Shown: positions 26,941 to 42,732, counted from the first letter of the stretch. The stretch: DNA of 64,000 nt from Syngnathus acus (GCF_901709675.1 NC_051090.1:1733342-1797341), one strand, 5' to 3'. The notes: generated by a model not told the origin, from the letters alone. A program made the numbers and translations.

Positions 26941-28718
26941 AGCGAGCAGCAGGTTGGCGAGGTCGTGCTGGCCGCCGGTCCCAGACATCATGAGAACTGC
27001 TGCTATTAGTGGACGCAGCCAGTTGGCAAATCCGAAAATTATTTTCATACTAAACCTTGTTCTACTTTCAGCCTAGATCACACGCACATACTATGAATAT
27101 ATTTTACAGCTCCAAGCATCTTTGCCATTGCAGCAGAGATGAGAGTCTCATACGGCTTATTCCTTTATTTTTATTTTATTTTTACAAAAATACATGCAAG
27201 TTTAACAAAGTTTTGTCATCCATTTTCACTCATGGCTGCAGCACCTTTTCACCAACTCGCCAAATGGACTATTTCCAAACACCAATAATATATCATTAAT
27301 ATCTGAATGTGGTGAGGTTCAAAGCGATATGAGAAAGAGGTCCGTTTCCAAGCAGAAAATCCCTCAGGCTGCAAATGTCCATGGTTATGAACCAGCTCAC
27401 ATGACTCATTTGATGAATAGTCATAAAAATCAAATGCCCCCTTCAAATCCAAATCCGCCCTGCCGCCTGATCCAAGTCATGAAGGATTTTGGCAAAGTCT
27501 TTCCTTTAACCACAGCTGAAAATCACTTGCACCTGGACAAGGGTGAGGCTCTACCACTTTTATTTTCCATTGCAAAACACCTCAGTCATGTTTCAATCAT
27601 TTCGTCACAAGTTGGTCTGGATGGGAACTCCAAGCAAATACAGGTCACGCTCCTGTAAATAATCGCTGTCTTTTTCCACAGATTGAATATCTGCATCATG
27701 TTTTCCATGCAAAGGTCCAGCAGTCACACGGACACTAAATTAGATGTAGTTGGGCTCATCTCCGCATAGCTGCACGTTGGCGTGCTGGAGTGGCAGAAGA
27801 GTGCCAGAGCGAGACACCATTGTGGTTTTGTGGCCCATGTGGATGTCTTCATCGGTGTGCTGGCGATGTCATCATCTTTTTCAGAAGGTGAGCAAAAAAA
27901 ATCCTTCCTTTCCGAGAGCTGAAGAAGCAGTGGCCTAAATGATGACTGTTAACCAAAATGTTTTCGGAGAAGTTTTAGGTGGCACCAAAGATTCCGTTGA
28001 CTCTTGGTGATGTCGATGTTCCTTTCAAAGATGAAGAATCCAGACCCAGAAAATAAAAACCCTGTCACAGTTTGGCTTTTTGGGATCTTGACTCAACCGG
28101 CAATTAAACAAGCTTGTTGACCTCTACTTGTGACCTTCCAATGACTTCACCTGCAGATAAAGCCCAACAGTTTTTACTTTCTGGACCTGAATAGAGTCAG
28201 GTGCCTACCAAGAGAGAGCTTGATCTGCAGCCATCAAACCTGACAAGCATAAAGTTCAAGGGTCATGCTGCTCAAATGGCCTCTTAGCCTCTTATGGAGG
28301 GGCTGGAGGAGGCGAAGGCCCAATAGAACTTGGTGCCATTTGCAACTGAGATAAGTCAAAGTGTCAGCAGATGAGTCCGCCAACGGGGAAGAAACATCAA
28401 CAGTTGCCACCACCGAGTATGTTGCAAAGATGACATTGGAGGATCTGGCTTAAGCAGAGTGTGATGCACGAGCTGGCTCCCTTTATACTGGCAATGATGC
28501 ACGGGCCAGCCTCGTGAGAACTTTATAGGACACTTGGGTCCTAAATCCTCGTAGCCTCCTGCTCACCTCGCAGCCTCACTGAGGGGCCAAGCCAGTGAGA
28601 AGCAGCACAAACCGGAGCGAGCCAGCGCCGACGCCTCCTTCTTCCTCTTGCTTCTTCCTCCACACACTCGCGCTGCCTATTGTGTCTGGATTGAGTGTTT
28701 CAGGTTGCCTTAATGCAT

Positions 28719-28800
28719 AGGTGTCAAAGTCAAGGCCCGGGGGCCAGATACGGCCCGTCACGTCATTTTATGTGGCCCGTGGAAACCCATTTTGCATGTG
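28719..28800. mobile_element. Partial copy of the 37500-type hAT element
   Basis: The sequence GGTGTCAAAGTCAAGGCCCG followed by ATTTTATGTGGCCCG matches the GC-rich end of the element at 37500 in reverse orientation. Only one end is recognisable. Confidence 0.55.
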
Positions 28801-29143
28801 TCATGACTAAAATTGTCTTCACATGGGTGCCCTTTGACTGGAGATGCTTCAGGTCCATCATGATTTGTTGATCTGTTTGATGACTTCATGGCTCAATGGT
28901 TATAAACTAAAGAGCAAGAGGCTAAAAGGAGGTTTTGCTCCACCTATGGGAATGGAAGAGGCCAATAGCTGTCTCAAGCTGGGCACGCACTGTGGGAAGA
29001 AAATCTGACTGGGAGTTGGCCCATTCCCTTGTTGACAGCTCCTAACCAGCCATAGGAAGGCTTCTGATCTGCCTGCAACGTAAGGCTTTATCTTTGGAAG
29101 TTTTGGGCACAAATGACAAGCTTTTGTTTTGTTTTTTTTGCAG

Positions 29144-29225
29144 ATGGCCATCTTTGACTCTTGACAACATGCATGAATGCCATCTACAGGACTGAAGTGG
29201 AAAAGCCCTGACCTCAATTGGAAAA
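29144..29225 (+). other. Orphan splice-like exon, 82 nt
   Basis: A T-rich tract ending TTTGCAG, 82 bases with stops in the reading frames examined, then AAAA|gtgagt. If transcribed it would be non-coding. Confidence 0.2.
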
Positions 29226-29600
29226 GTGAGTGATAGTTGGTCTGTGCACTAACACCACTTTTTTTTTTTTTCCATCTGCAAACAATTATAAAAGTGTACA
29301 ATTAGTGTATGCCTCCGAGTGAGAGTGAAGCTTTGTACATACATTTCCTCCAGGTCCAGGAACACATATTTAGATAAGGCAACGATACACATGGAGCACA
29401 GGAAGCACTTTTGTGTCGTTTTGCGCTCGACTACTGCAGTTGGCTGCCGGCAGCACAAAGCAGCAACTGATGTTATCACCACTTGCACAAAACTCTTACC
29501 ACAGCTACATAACTTGAATGTTGTCTGACACAAAACAGTTTTAACTCCTAAAAACATTAGAATGTACCACCATCATCCACATGTATGGCTGTAAATCAAT

Positions 29601-29661
29601 CAATAAATGAATAAATAAATAAATAAATAAAATATATCATATAAAATAAACAATAAATATG

Positions 29662-29692
<31 letters not shown>

Positions 29693-29694
29693 AA
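29601..29694. repeat. (AAAT)n microsatellite, two blocks
   Basis: AAAT/AATA units from 29601 and again from 29661 to 29694, separated by an A/T-rich interruption. Confidence 0.85.
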
Positions 29695-30486
29695 AGTTTT
29701 GCAGAAAAAAACAACTAGAAGATTCATGGGGTCATGAGATAAGAATTAAAGTACTTGGGAGTTAGTCAAAAATCAAATGTGTTGAGCATTCGTCGTCTCA
29801 TTTTCTAGAGAAACATAAATCATTAAGAATAGAAAGTGTGAAGCAGCTGATGAGTTTGTTGTGCTACTTGGGCGTAGCCTCTCACCCAGTAGGTCATGTA
29901 ATCTTCCTCCTGCAAGGACATAAACAAAGCTCCCTGTTAACACAGTTTGAGAAAAGCACTGTTGTGACGCAAAACATTTTCACGACTTGATCATTTATCT
30001 TTAGTTATGGATAAATCACATTTCACAAAGTAATTTGATTGCGTGGCCTAAATGAAGCCCTCAAAGGCCACTTCATTAGTCTGATTGAATCCAATTAAAG
30101 AGCTGATACTGGGCCCTTGCAGTTTTGTTGTTAATTTAATATTACTGGGGTGGTGATGATGAGAATGTACCAGGTCATATTTAAAATGGTGTCCACGGGT
30201 TCGTCTAACGGATTTTCCTGCTGCAAATCACTTTGGTGGTGTTTGCCTTAATGCTAAAAGATGGAAATGGAAAAATACTGTACATGAAAGCAAAACCGGC
30301 TGGAGGATTTAAATGTTTCAACACGTCTCAGTATTTAATTGCGACCTTTGCATGCAGGGCACCTGTCAATCAAATGTGGGACATTGTGTGTGTGTTTCTG
30401 CCACTGTTTAAAGACCATGTGATGTCACCACCACAGCCCCAGATAAAGTCCTGTGGCAAAGTCCGGGGGAACTTCTCACTTGGTTA

Positions 30487-30538
30487 TCATTGGCTGAGTG
30501 TACTTTTTTTTTTTGCTTGACAACAGCTCAGCCAATGA
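30487..30538. repeat. 12-bp inverted repeat carrying two CCAAT boxes
   Basis: TCATTGGCTGAG at 30487-30498 and CTCAGCCAATGA at 30527-30538 are perfect inverted copies around a 28-base T-rich spacer. Each contains a CCAAT pentamer in opposite orientation. Confidence 0.6.
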
Positions 30539-30787
30539 GAACTATGTTGACGTTCAACAGCTGTCTCAGCAGCAGACATGCACTCACACGCAAACACTTG
30601 AGTTTCATTTCCCTTTTGTTTTTAAATCCCCAAGCCGGTTTGTCTACTTTTTGTATTATTCGCAAAGGTCATCTTCCTCCCCGCATCCGTCACGTTAAAG
30701 AGAAAAACAGTTCTACGAAGAAATGTCAACAGAATAACATCTTGGATCTGTGCACGAGCGAAACCTTTTGTTACATTGCGACAAGAT

Positions 30788-30898
30788 CACACGCACACAC
30801 ACACACACAGTAGCATGCATGCACATCCTCCATATGTTATTACACTTCAGCACAGCTGGGGATGAACAGAGGAAGTCTGTGTGCGTGTGTGTGTGTGT
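30788..30898. repeat. Facing (AC)n and (GT)n tracts
   Basis: An AC run at 30788-30809 and a GT run at 30881-30898 are complementary and about 70 bases apart, so they could pair as a stem. Confidence 0.75.
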
Positions 30899-33550
30899 CA
30901 ACTAATACTAGCCTGCTATTTAAAAGGCAGTTGACACTTGCCTGTCACACTCTTGTATATTAAAGTGTAAATGTGACACTTCTTGCATGCATAGTGTACA
31001 TTTTGCTATTAATATGCACAAAATATCCATCCAGTGCATGCAAACGTGTTGCCATGTAGCACACCGTTGTCACATCTTTAGAACTTTAAAAGGAGTTCCA
31101 ATGTTTGTATGACGTCCTTTAATTGAAAGAAACCTTTCTGAATCCGGCAAAATGTGTTTTTCTCTATACATTGTTTATGATGGGTGAGAGGTTTCATGGG
31201 CAGGATGTTCTCTTGGCTAATCCCCGTGTCAGCAGGAGAACAGCATGTTCTGGCTGCGTTGTTTTTTTTTCCTTCATGCATTCAAGCCAGCACCAGTCTT
31301 TGATTGTTTTCTCCACTTTTATCACAATTCAGATCAGAGCCCAGATTAGATTAGATTGATTCCCGGGCCGTTTCAAAGTCCAAAAGATTCCTTTGTGTGC
31401 GTACAGAGGCGACTAAATATGAACTCAAATCTAAAAACTTTCCTGGTAAAGCATCATGGTGTGACGGCTCCTCAGAGGTTGTTTTTTGCTATAGGTTTCA
31501 TAATAGTTGTCTCGAATGACTTCAGACTTCCCTCCAGGCTGTTTTCCAGAGCGTTTGTTCTCTATCCGATGTTTTTCTTTGCATTTGACAAGTAAATGAC
31601 GGTTTATAATGTAATGCAGATGCAAGCCTGCATAACTCTTGTGGCCCTACCAAGAATTGGCATCAAAATAGAATGTTTACTCCTCGCTAATGGTGAAGAT
31701 TCATGCGTACAAATAGTCATCTTGACATTTTTCTATTTTGGGAAAGTGGATGGGAAAATGAAACATTGACATCTGTGTTTATCAGACACTAACAACTTTT
31801 TTTTTTGTTTAATCTCATCCACACAAAGGAGCTGAATTATGTAGCCAGTTTGCAAAAGTCTCAAACAATTGAGGGACATGTTTTGTTATTTTGTTTATCA
31901 GGACAGACTGGTCTGTGTCGGGACTCGTCCCCGGTTGTGATATTCTATGTAGGTTGTCATGGTTTCCGTCCATCTGTGTACTCGCCCCTCCCTTCCTGTG
32001 TCAACTCACAATCCAATGTACTAATCATCAGAGTCACCTGCCTCTCATTACCTGTCTGTATTTAAGTCCTGTCTGCATGTCATTCCCTTTTCGGCTTGTT
32101 CATGTCTCACATCTCTTGTTTCTTGGTTCCTGTCTTTGTCAGTTCTGTTTCGGTTAGCCGGTCGGTTACTTAAGTTATGCCGGTTGTGTTAGTTTGTTCC
32201 CCTTATCCTCTCTTCCAACTCCCTTTTCCCTTGACTAAACCAAGCCGGTCCAAGCTGCATTTGGTCGCTCTGCTCCATTCCGTCTGTTCTTGTTTCAATG
32301 CTGCTCACTGTGTTTTTTTCTTGACAGAAATGTTGCCCTCCCAAAATGGATGAATTGTAAGACTGTCAACAGCCCCTGGCCTTTCCTAATGCGACCTGGG
32401 CATGGGACTCCATCAGCAGGGTAACCATATGACCTTTCCAGCTGTACTTTTGACTTCAGATTTCGACTTGCCCTGTGGGATTCCAATGCGTCTCCCATGG
32501 GATGCGTGACGGCTCAAATCTGTTTTGCACAAAAAGTCACCAGTCTAGCAGGCCCAATGTTTTTGGCTGTCTATTTTTTAAGCATTTTGTCTGATCCAGA
32601 AGGAACTTTCATAATTATAGTGTGTCAAAGAAATGTTTGTCTTTATCTTTTACATGTTGAAACATTTTCTTATTTTAACCCCCCTAAAAAATTATTTTAA
32701 TAATGGTAATTTAAATGATTACCAAGATAATGGTAGCTTTGGACTATTTAGCAAATAGTTATTTCATTTGAAAATGGAACGTTGCATACTGCAATTCAAA
32801 GAAATCCTGTGTTCAAAACAAAGGCTAATTAATTGAGTCACGTCAATAGAATGTGTTTTGGCCCTTTCCAACAAGCAGTTGACAGCTTGCTCAACTGTTT
32901 TTAAAGATGGAAAGATGCGCCTCGTGTTTTTGTGCAGAGGGACTCCCCGTTGGCCACTCGGCCAAGAAAGAGAGAAAAACAGAGCCATGAGGTTTCACCT
33001 TTCAGCGTCCCCTCACAGGACGCAGTAGATGCGAAAAACCTGTTTTGTTGCCCTCTGACTTGGAAGCAGCGGGAGCTCCTCTGAAGTAGCATTATGCTGT
33101 GAGATGCTAGCTGGGGGCCCGGGATGCTTGTGGTCCCCAAGTCACATCCACACGCTAAATGTCCAATAGTGTGTGAGCCACGAATGGAAATCAGAAAGTC
33201 CGCACGTGTCAATGGGGGGGGGGGGGAAACACCTGAAGCATATCTGTGCAGAATTTGGACATTTTTTGCAGTAATAAATTTTTGTTTCTTGTATGTTTTT
33301 TGCTGATGTTATTTTTCATCCTGGTTTTTCACTCTATTTATTTTGCAGCTGTTTTTTTTTTTAACAGTCCTTGCCACACTCTCCTTTTCCAATTGGTGGA
33401 GTAGTAGAAGTAAATCAATGAGCAACATTTCAACATCTACTTGATGCAATTTTGTGGAGGCGTGGCTAGCGAGCCATTTAATTTTGGAGCTAATCCAGAC
33501 AAAAGCAGTAAATCAAATGATTAATAGGTGCTATTTTTTTACCAGACTGA

Positions 33551-33605
33551 CTCATTCGGATTCTTCTTGAGGCTACAGCTGAGCCTCAAGAAGAATCCGA
33601 ATGAG
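33551..33605. repeat. Perfect 24-bp hairpin with 7-nt loop
   Basis: The arm at 33551-33574 (starts CTCATTCGGATTC, ends GAGGCT) is exactly reverse-complementary to 33582-33605, separated by ACAGCTG. There is no mismatch in 24 pairs. It matches no other element seen in the window. Confidence 0.85.
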
Positions 33606-34942
33606 CCTCCATAGCCCCACCTTTCATTTAATTAGGATGACACAAACAATTTTTTTGGTTTGTGTTTCAGGAGGCCTTTCCACTTTATGTGACATGTTAT
33701 GAGATGACTGGGCATGTCTGTCAAGTTGAGCATTACTGTTGATTTCATCAGCAATGGAGGGCCACCTTGATTTTCCACTCAGAATATTTGCAGCAATGGC
33801 AAGAGTCTTTTTGTTAGGTTGCATGACAGCCTTTTATGAAATGAAAATGATGAAATGAATACACTGTTGTGTGTTGCAAACGAAAACATCAAAACAACCA
33901 CAGGCTGTTTCCACTGACATCAGCAAGATGAACATAATAGCAAATTTGATCTGAACTTTATTGCCAAATAGTAGCTGCATATTTTTCTTTATATGACTTG
34001 AACAATGCTTGGCCAAGAAAAGACCACAAGGCAGAATTTCTGAAATATGGTGATAAATTACAAGACAATTTTATATAGAATTTTTTTTTTAATAATTCAG
34101 TCAGAGCACATGTTCTGTATCTATATAAATCTATTGTTTGCTCGTGATGTGTGTAAATCACGTGACTTTACAGTGATAGGCTATATTTAAATCCTCCGCA
34201 AACAAATTAGCTTTCTTTCTCTTGGGCTCTGCCTGTTTCCTTCCTCTTTGAATTTCACACACCAGTCAACTTTATAACGCCTGAGATTGGGCACATAAAA
34301 GCACGAGAGGACATCTGACTTCTCGGATTCGTATCCAGTATCCGTAAAGAGTGACCATAAATACTTTTCTTTCCGATGATGATGGAAACAGCGGGCTGTG
34401 TAATCAACTATACAGTGATGAATTTAAAAAGAAGTCCTGACTGTCTACCGATCTATACTCGTAGCAATTTTGTGAAACAAGACAATAAATCTATTCTAAA
34501 TACTTCAAAAAAATAAGATAAAGTTGATGTTAGTAGCATGTTGGCTAGGTGCAATCATTGCCATCCTCATGTGTCCACCCGGCCTACTGTACAATTTTAG
34601 ATTGGGACTGGAAACACTGACATTTGTTTCTATATTCAATATATTGAAGTTTTCTGTTACATTTGATTGTATTGGATCTTTGAAGACATTGGATGACTCC
34701 GTTGCCTTGAGACGCTGCAATCTATCTTGCAGCTTGACGAAGCATGAACTGTTCCTCCCGGTCACATGACAAACATGCCTTGACAGAAGCAAAGACACTT
34801 GAATTCTAGGAAACATTCAGCCAAGGTGCAAAGTAAAACCAAAAAAATCCCCCTTATTTGCTGCGTAAACATGCTGCAGCGCTCCTTGCTCAACCTGACA
34901 CCGACGTTAGAAAGTTGGCCAGACAAACTTAACGCTCAGGCC

Positions 34943-34962
34943 CACGTGCACGACGCCACGTG
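34943..34962. promoter_or_regulatory. Paired CACGTG E-boxes
   Basis: Two perfect CACGTG boxes separated by eight bases, within a 14-base direct repeat. MYC/MAX, USF or MondoA/ChREBP-type factors bind such boxes. The 8-base spacing differs from the 5-base carbohydrate response element. Confidence 0.35.
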
Positions 34963-35307
34963 CACGTTTAAAAAGCAAGTCATGAGAGAGGGAAGCCCCC
35001 GCCTCCTTGACGTGACTCCACACGAGCCAATGGCAGGAAGAAAAACACTGGAGCGCTCTGCTTTTTCTGCTTTCCTCAATTTCCACATACCAGAGTTGCC
35101 TATGTGGTGTGGCGAGGAAGCTTTGACTTAGGCTGTCGCTACGTGGGGCCCGTTTCCACGAAACTTATCCATTTTCTGGATATTTCACATTGCATGGCTT
35201 ATATTTGAAATCGAGTTTGCCACTAAATCAAGTGAACGAAAATCAGCAGCTTTGTTTACTTGAGGGTTCTTCCCTCGCTTAGCCTTTGTTTACTTAGCCA
35301 TAAAATG

Positions 35308-35330
35308 TGACGTCAGATTAGGGACTTTTC
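35308..35330. promoter_or_regulatory. CRE followed by NF-kB-like site
   Basis: A perfect TGACGTCA at 35308-35315 is followed by GGGACTTTTC at 35321-35330. No gene start was recognised beside them. Confidence 0.3.
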
Positions 35331-36726
35331 TTCCCCGAGGCACCATCATAAATGGCACTGAAAACGATTCAAAGGTCAAGCTTGCAATTACTTTGGATAC
35401 AGAATGGAAAAATGAAAGTTAGCTCCTGCATGGACGTCGTAACAAACTTAAGAATGGCTTGTGGAAGAGCATCTGGTCCGAGTATCAAACCAAAACTGAA
35501 AAAAAAAAGATTGATGGGCGGAAAAATCGACAACTTGCACGACATTTGCAATACAATAAATTCATTTCTCGTAACATTTTAGACAATGCGCAAAACATTA
35601 TGGATTACTTACTCAAGTTAGTCTCATGCTAGAAATTCTTAGTTCATCTCTCAAAAATAAACAAAAGTGTCACTGAACACGTCCATTGTGTTGACAATGA
35701 TTTGAAGTTACACCTCTGAGTATGTGGAAGATGGATTCATTTGTTGTCAGGCCGTCTCATTGTGATTCAAAAAGTGCGACATAACACGAGAAAAAAAAAA
35801 ACACAAGACAGTCTGCATAGAGAAACTTGCATGTGCCGTGCTCTTAGTGTAACTCTATACAATAAGCGACACACATTTTTTTCCCCCTTGAACATAGTGT
35901 TCCTTTTGTGCTAGCCAAGACCGATTGCGCAATCCAAAATTGCTCCTCTCACCGGCTTACCTCCGCTATTGTTTTCTTCATGCTCTGTCTCAAGACTGTG
36001 TGCTAATCTGACACCGTTTCCAAGAAAAATAAATTCCTCCGCACTGCTATCATGTTTGTCCCATCATTTCTCATTCCAGACCTGGCGTGCCGCCAGTAGG
36101 CCCATCCAAACATCCTCAGCGCATGCAAGGGAGGGGAAATCATTTTTACGTAAATAACACTCGGGGAATACATTCGCACAGCGAAGTGATTTTACCCTTG
36201 CTTCAGAAATGTCTCTGAGATTTGTCACACTGCAAGTCCCTCTCTGAAATATGACACAGATCTTTATTTTTTTTCTTTGCAGAGTTAAAGATGAAAGATG
36301 CATTCCTGCATATGTGGTCTTCTATGTCTGTAATGGCACCCTGCTCATTTAAGGAGTTGGTGGACTCCTTCTACTCACTGCTTGTCATTAGAGTCTCGCT
36401 CGCCTGCCAAGACAATGAAATGATGACTGCTTTAATAGGCAGGTGTTGATTTGATACTTGTTTTTTCTCTTCACTTTCATTATCTCCAAAACGCACATTT
36501 GAGTGATGGCGTTATCCAGCAAAGTCTGACATTTGTCTTATCGGTTTAAAATCATCATGCAAGAGTGGCAAACAAAGTATGCTGAAAATAAAGGGAGTCA
36601 ATTTTTTTGTCAACAACATAAGGCAGCAATATGGCAACAATGAATGCATTTTTCACAAAGAACTCTTTTTTTCGGATTATTTTGCCATGTTGTTTATTAT
36701 AAGATTTTTTTTCTGCTCCCTTTCAG

Positions 36727-36754
36727 AACTTCCGAGTGAACATCTCACAGCGTG
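36727..36754 (+). other. Orphan splice-like exon, 28 nt
   Basis: A long pyrimidine tract and CCCTTTCAG acceptor, 28 bases, then a CGTG|gtgagt donor. No partner exon of a known gene was found nearby. It could be a lncRNA exon or a chance pair. Confidence 0.25.
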
Positions 36755-37499
36755 GTGAGTATTCTCTGAAGTTACTCCGACTTCCATGAAGTCTTTAAAC
36801 GGGGAGGATGAAGTGGAAGTCGATCCCCCCGCATCTCTTTGGAGTCAACAACATGGTGACGTAACAGCGCCTGCTCGCCGAGCGCTTTCAGTGGGCGTCT
36901 GCATGCGGCCCTTTTATTGCTCCGATCATCTTCTTGGCCTTCACATCAAAAGAATAATTCATAGCAGGCACTCATGAATGTCCTATTCAGAACTTCCAGT
37001 GTAGGAATGAATATTTGAAGAAGAGTGAACAAAATGCCTCTCAGTACTTTACTGAGTATTAAAAAGTCGGTCTTATATGAGCAACTAAACAAAGTTGTTA
37101 TTTGTTGGTGTTATCGTTCACAAGCAATGAACGGGCCTTCTCTGGTTAGTCTGGCAACGTGCGCCTTGTTTTGGTTTGTCTGCCACAGCCATGTTTTGAT
37201 GGATATGGAATGTGCAATACAACAGAAGAAGAAGTCAACTTCCCGACAACCTTGACACTATGTGTTGTGTTCCCGTTTATTGACAGCCACATCAAAGTTA
37301 ATCCAATAGGAACGCAATAAGATAGCGGGAGTTTAGTTAGAAGGGAAAACAAAAGAGGAAGCTTGGAATCAAATATCCTTGAGTTGTCTGTTTAAGGTGC
37401 AGTAATTCAGACTAAAGAGTACTAAATAATAATGTGGATTTGAGTCTAGGCCAGACGTTATCGAAATTACAATATAAACACCTCACAGAAACCCTAACC

Positions 37500-37758
37500 C
37501 AGGGGTGTCAAACTAATTTTTTTTGCGGGCCGCATCGTAGTCATAGCTTCTTTATAACTGTCAACCCAAATAAATGTATGAGTTCCTCATATTATATACA
37601 GTTAAAGCTACAAAACAAACTGACAAATAACTTGTTTTCAAATCAGACGAGTAAAAACGGATGACACATGAATTTGATGCACAATTTGTCTTCGCGGGCC
37701 ACGTAAAATGATGTGGCGGGTCGTATCTGGCCCCCGGGCCTTGACTTTGACACCAGTG
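37500..37758. mobile_element. Intact 259-bp non-autonomous hAT-type element
   Basis: It starts CAGGGGTGTCAAACT and ends in GACTTTGACACCAGTG (imperfect inverted repeats), with GC-rich subterminal GCGGGCC/CCCGGGCC blocks. It is flanked by an exact 8-base duplication, CCCTAACC, at 37492-37499 and 37759-37766. This is the hallmark of a hAT insertion, and the exact duplication suggests a fairly recent event. Confidence 0.8.
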
Positions 37759-38006
37759 CCCTAACCCTAGTTTGAAACCCTGACCCTAGTTTGAATGAAT
37801 GAAATGTTTATTTTGTAGTCGATTTTCCAGTTTGAGGTTTCATTTCTTCTTATGTTTTTACTTTTATCAAAAAGGCCTGAGGTATGTAAATTGCAATTTC
37901 TAAGGAATATCTTCTTCAGGAAAGCAGCCAGCCAGCCAGCCAGCCAAGCATCCTGTTTGTATTCTACCTGATCTTGACAGACAGGATCCTCAACACTCGT
38001 GAGTGA

Positions 38007-38031
38007 ATGATTCGTTCAAAAGAACGAATCT
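38007..38031. repeat. Short hairpin within a GATTCGTTC-type repeat
   Basis: GATTCGTTC-AAAA-GAACGAATC is a perfect 9-bp stem, followed by a further GTGAACGAATCACT. It resembles small dispersed repeats of fish genomes; the family is not identified. Confidence 0.4.
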
Positions 38032-39533
38032 TTTCAGTGAAGGAGAGTGAACGAATCACTTCCACTTACCTGAAAAGGTATCAAAGCAAACTATTTGTAC
38101 TTTGCTACTAGCCACCACTACTTTTTAACCTTCTAGAGTTTCTGTAACTCGGTCCCAAGCCGTAACACGATGTACAAATCAGTGAGATATGTTTACGCAT
38201 GATAAAAATAACCGTGATCAGTGTCGAGGCAGAACAAATAGTCCAAGAGGAAATGAAATCCACATTTTACAAAACATGAGGCTTAGGCAAGGCGCTTTTG
38301 GGTTTGTGAAGTGTCGCTGTGCCTACTTTGGCCTGTAATTGTTGTTTTGATCCGCTTGGGTGTGGCTTGCTTCCAGTGAGCACTGCCTCTGGCAAGAATA
38401 TATTTTTGACTCACTGAACACCATGTACCATTTGACTCACATGCAACAGTTGAAAAAAAGTGCAACCGTTTTGATTCGGTATTGTTTATTTGGAAAAACC
38501 ACAATAAGGAAACTTTGGCAAGATTGTGATTTAACATTGTATAAAAATACATTCAATGCATTTTTCATGCATGAACCTGAAGACTTTTTTTTTTTTTTTT
38601 TTTTTAATTGAGAAAAAGTCATAATCCCAGAGTCAGGTTTTGGAATGTTCTTTGTCCATACACTCCAGAGGCATCTCCAGATTAAAGCTCGTCTTAAATC
38701 TGATCTGGTTAAACTTCCCAAATCTGCATCTGGCTCCCATCAAACGCTTGCAAGCACACGATTGCGGCTCCTTTTTATTATCAGCTCGGGGAGCTTAACA
38801 CCGAGCCTTGTTCACTTTTATAAACAAACAGCCCATTTTGTTTCTGCTTTGCGCAAACCAAACTCAGCACCCGCTATCTGACACTTGCGCAATACAACAG
38901 TTTTTGTTCTATCTTTCCTCACTTCCTCTTTAACAACGTGTTTAAGTTTTCCCTTTTGCGTCTTTCTTTTGTCTTTACTGCATGCATAAAACATCTTTGT
39001 TTACAGTATGAGCTTGGTGGATAGTAGAAACCATCACAGGCACCGGCAACAATAATTGCACTTCTCTCTACACCGTTTAAAGATGACAGTATGATTGTAA
39101 AAAATGTCAGTTTACAACAAGGCACTTGACACGTTGAAGCAGCCGATAAAAGTGAGCTCACCCCTTCAACATGTTCCTTAAATCTCCATTCAGGTGAGGG
39201 GAATCGATGTTCGGGCAGTGTTTGTAGCTCTCATCAGGATTTTTTAAAAAAAAGAGAGAGAAAAAAAAAAATCACTGATGTAGCGCTGCCGCTTCCATTT
39301 TAGCAGAACCGTAAAGAGTTCATGTAAAGATTGGAAACAAAGCAGGGGGTTGCTCCTTCGTCTCGAAGTCCCCCCGACGGCGGCGCCGTCAACTTTGACA
39401 GTGGCGCTCGCCGCGGTCTCTCAGTGACTGCCGGTACGACCGGGTGCCACTTTTCAAAGAGGAGGAATCGGACCAATCTCTCGATTGACGAGATGAATCT
39501 AAATTGCTTGACACTCAGGCAGGGTCTTGCAGT

Positions 39534-42666
<3,133 letters not shown>

Positions 42667-42732
42667 TGTTGCTACTCGTCTTAAGTTATTCCTTTCGGTG
42701 TTGTGGGATGAAGATGCTGTTGCGCTTGCTGG

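Larger units (their letters stand above)
22985..39533. other. Gene-poor interval between rabgap1l and arrdc2
   Basis: After the rabgap1l 3' end I recognise no protein family on either strand for about 15 kb. The open frames are short, of low complexity, or made by repeats such as the CTG tract at 25514. The stretch contains microsatellites, partial and intact hAT-type elements, a perfect 24-bp hairpin, two splice-like orphan exons, and isolated CRE and E-box motifs, each listed separately. The lower-coordinate end of arrdc2's 3'UTR is also here. Long-range enhancers or a lncRNA are possible but not demonstrated. Confidence 0.6.

Noticed and set aside
27329-27658. 109-residue open frame in the intergenic region
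   Set aside because: No recognisable domain, no splice signals or promoter, and composition like the surrounding non-coding DNA.
28220-28440. Minus-strand open stretch resembling decayed coding sequence
   Set aside because: Open for only about 60 codons with no family resemblance; it could be chance.
31970-32270. Possible end of a dispersed fish repeat (TCACCTGCCTCTCATTACCT-like phrase)
   Set aside because: Reminiscent of known fish repeats, but no ends, duplications or second copy in the window support it.
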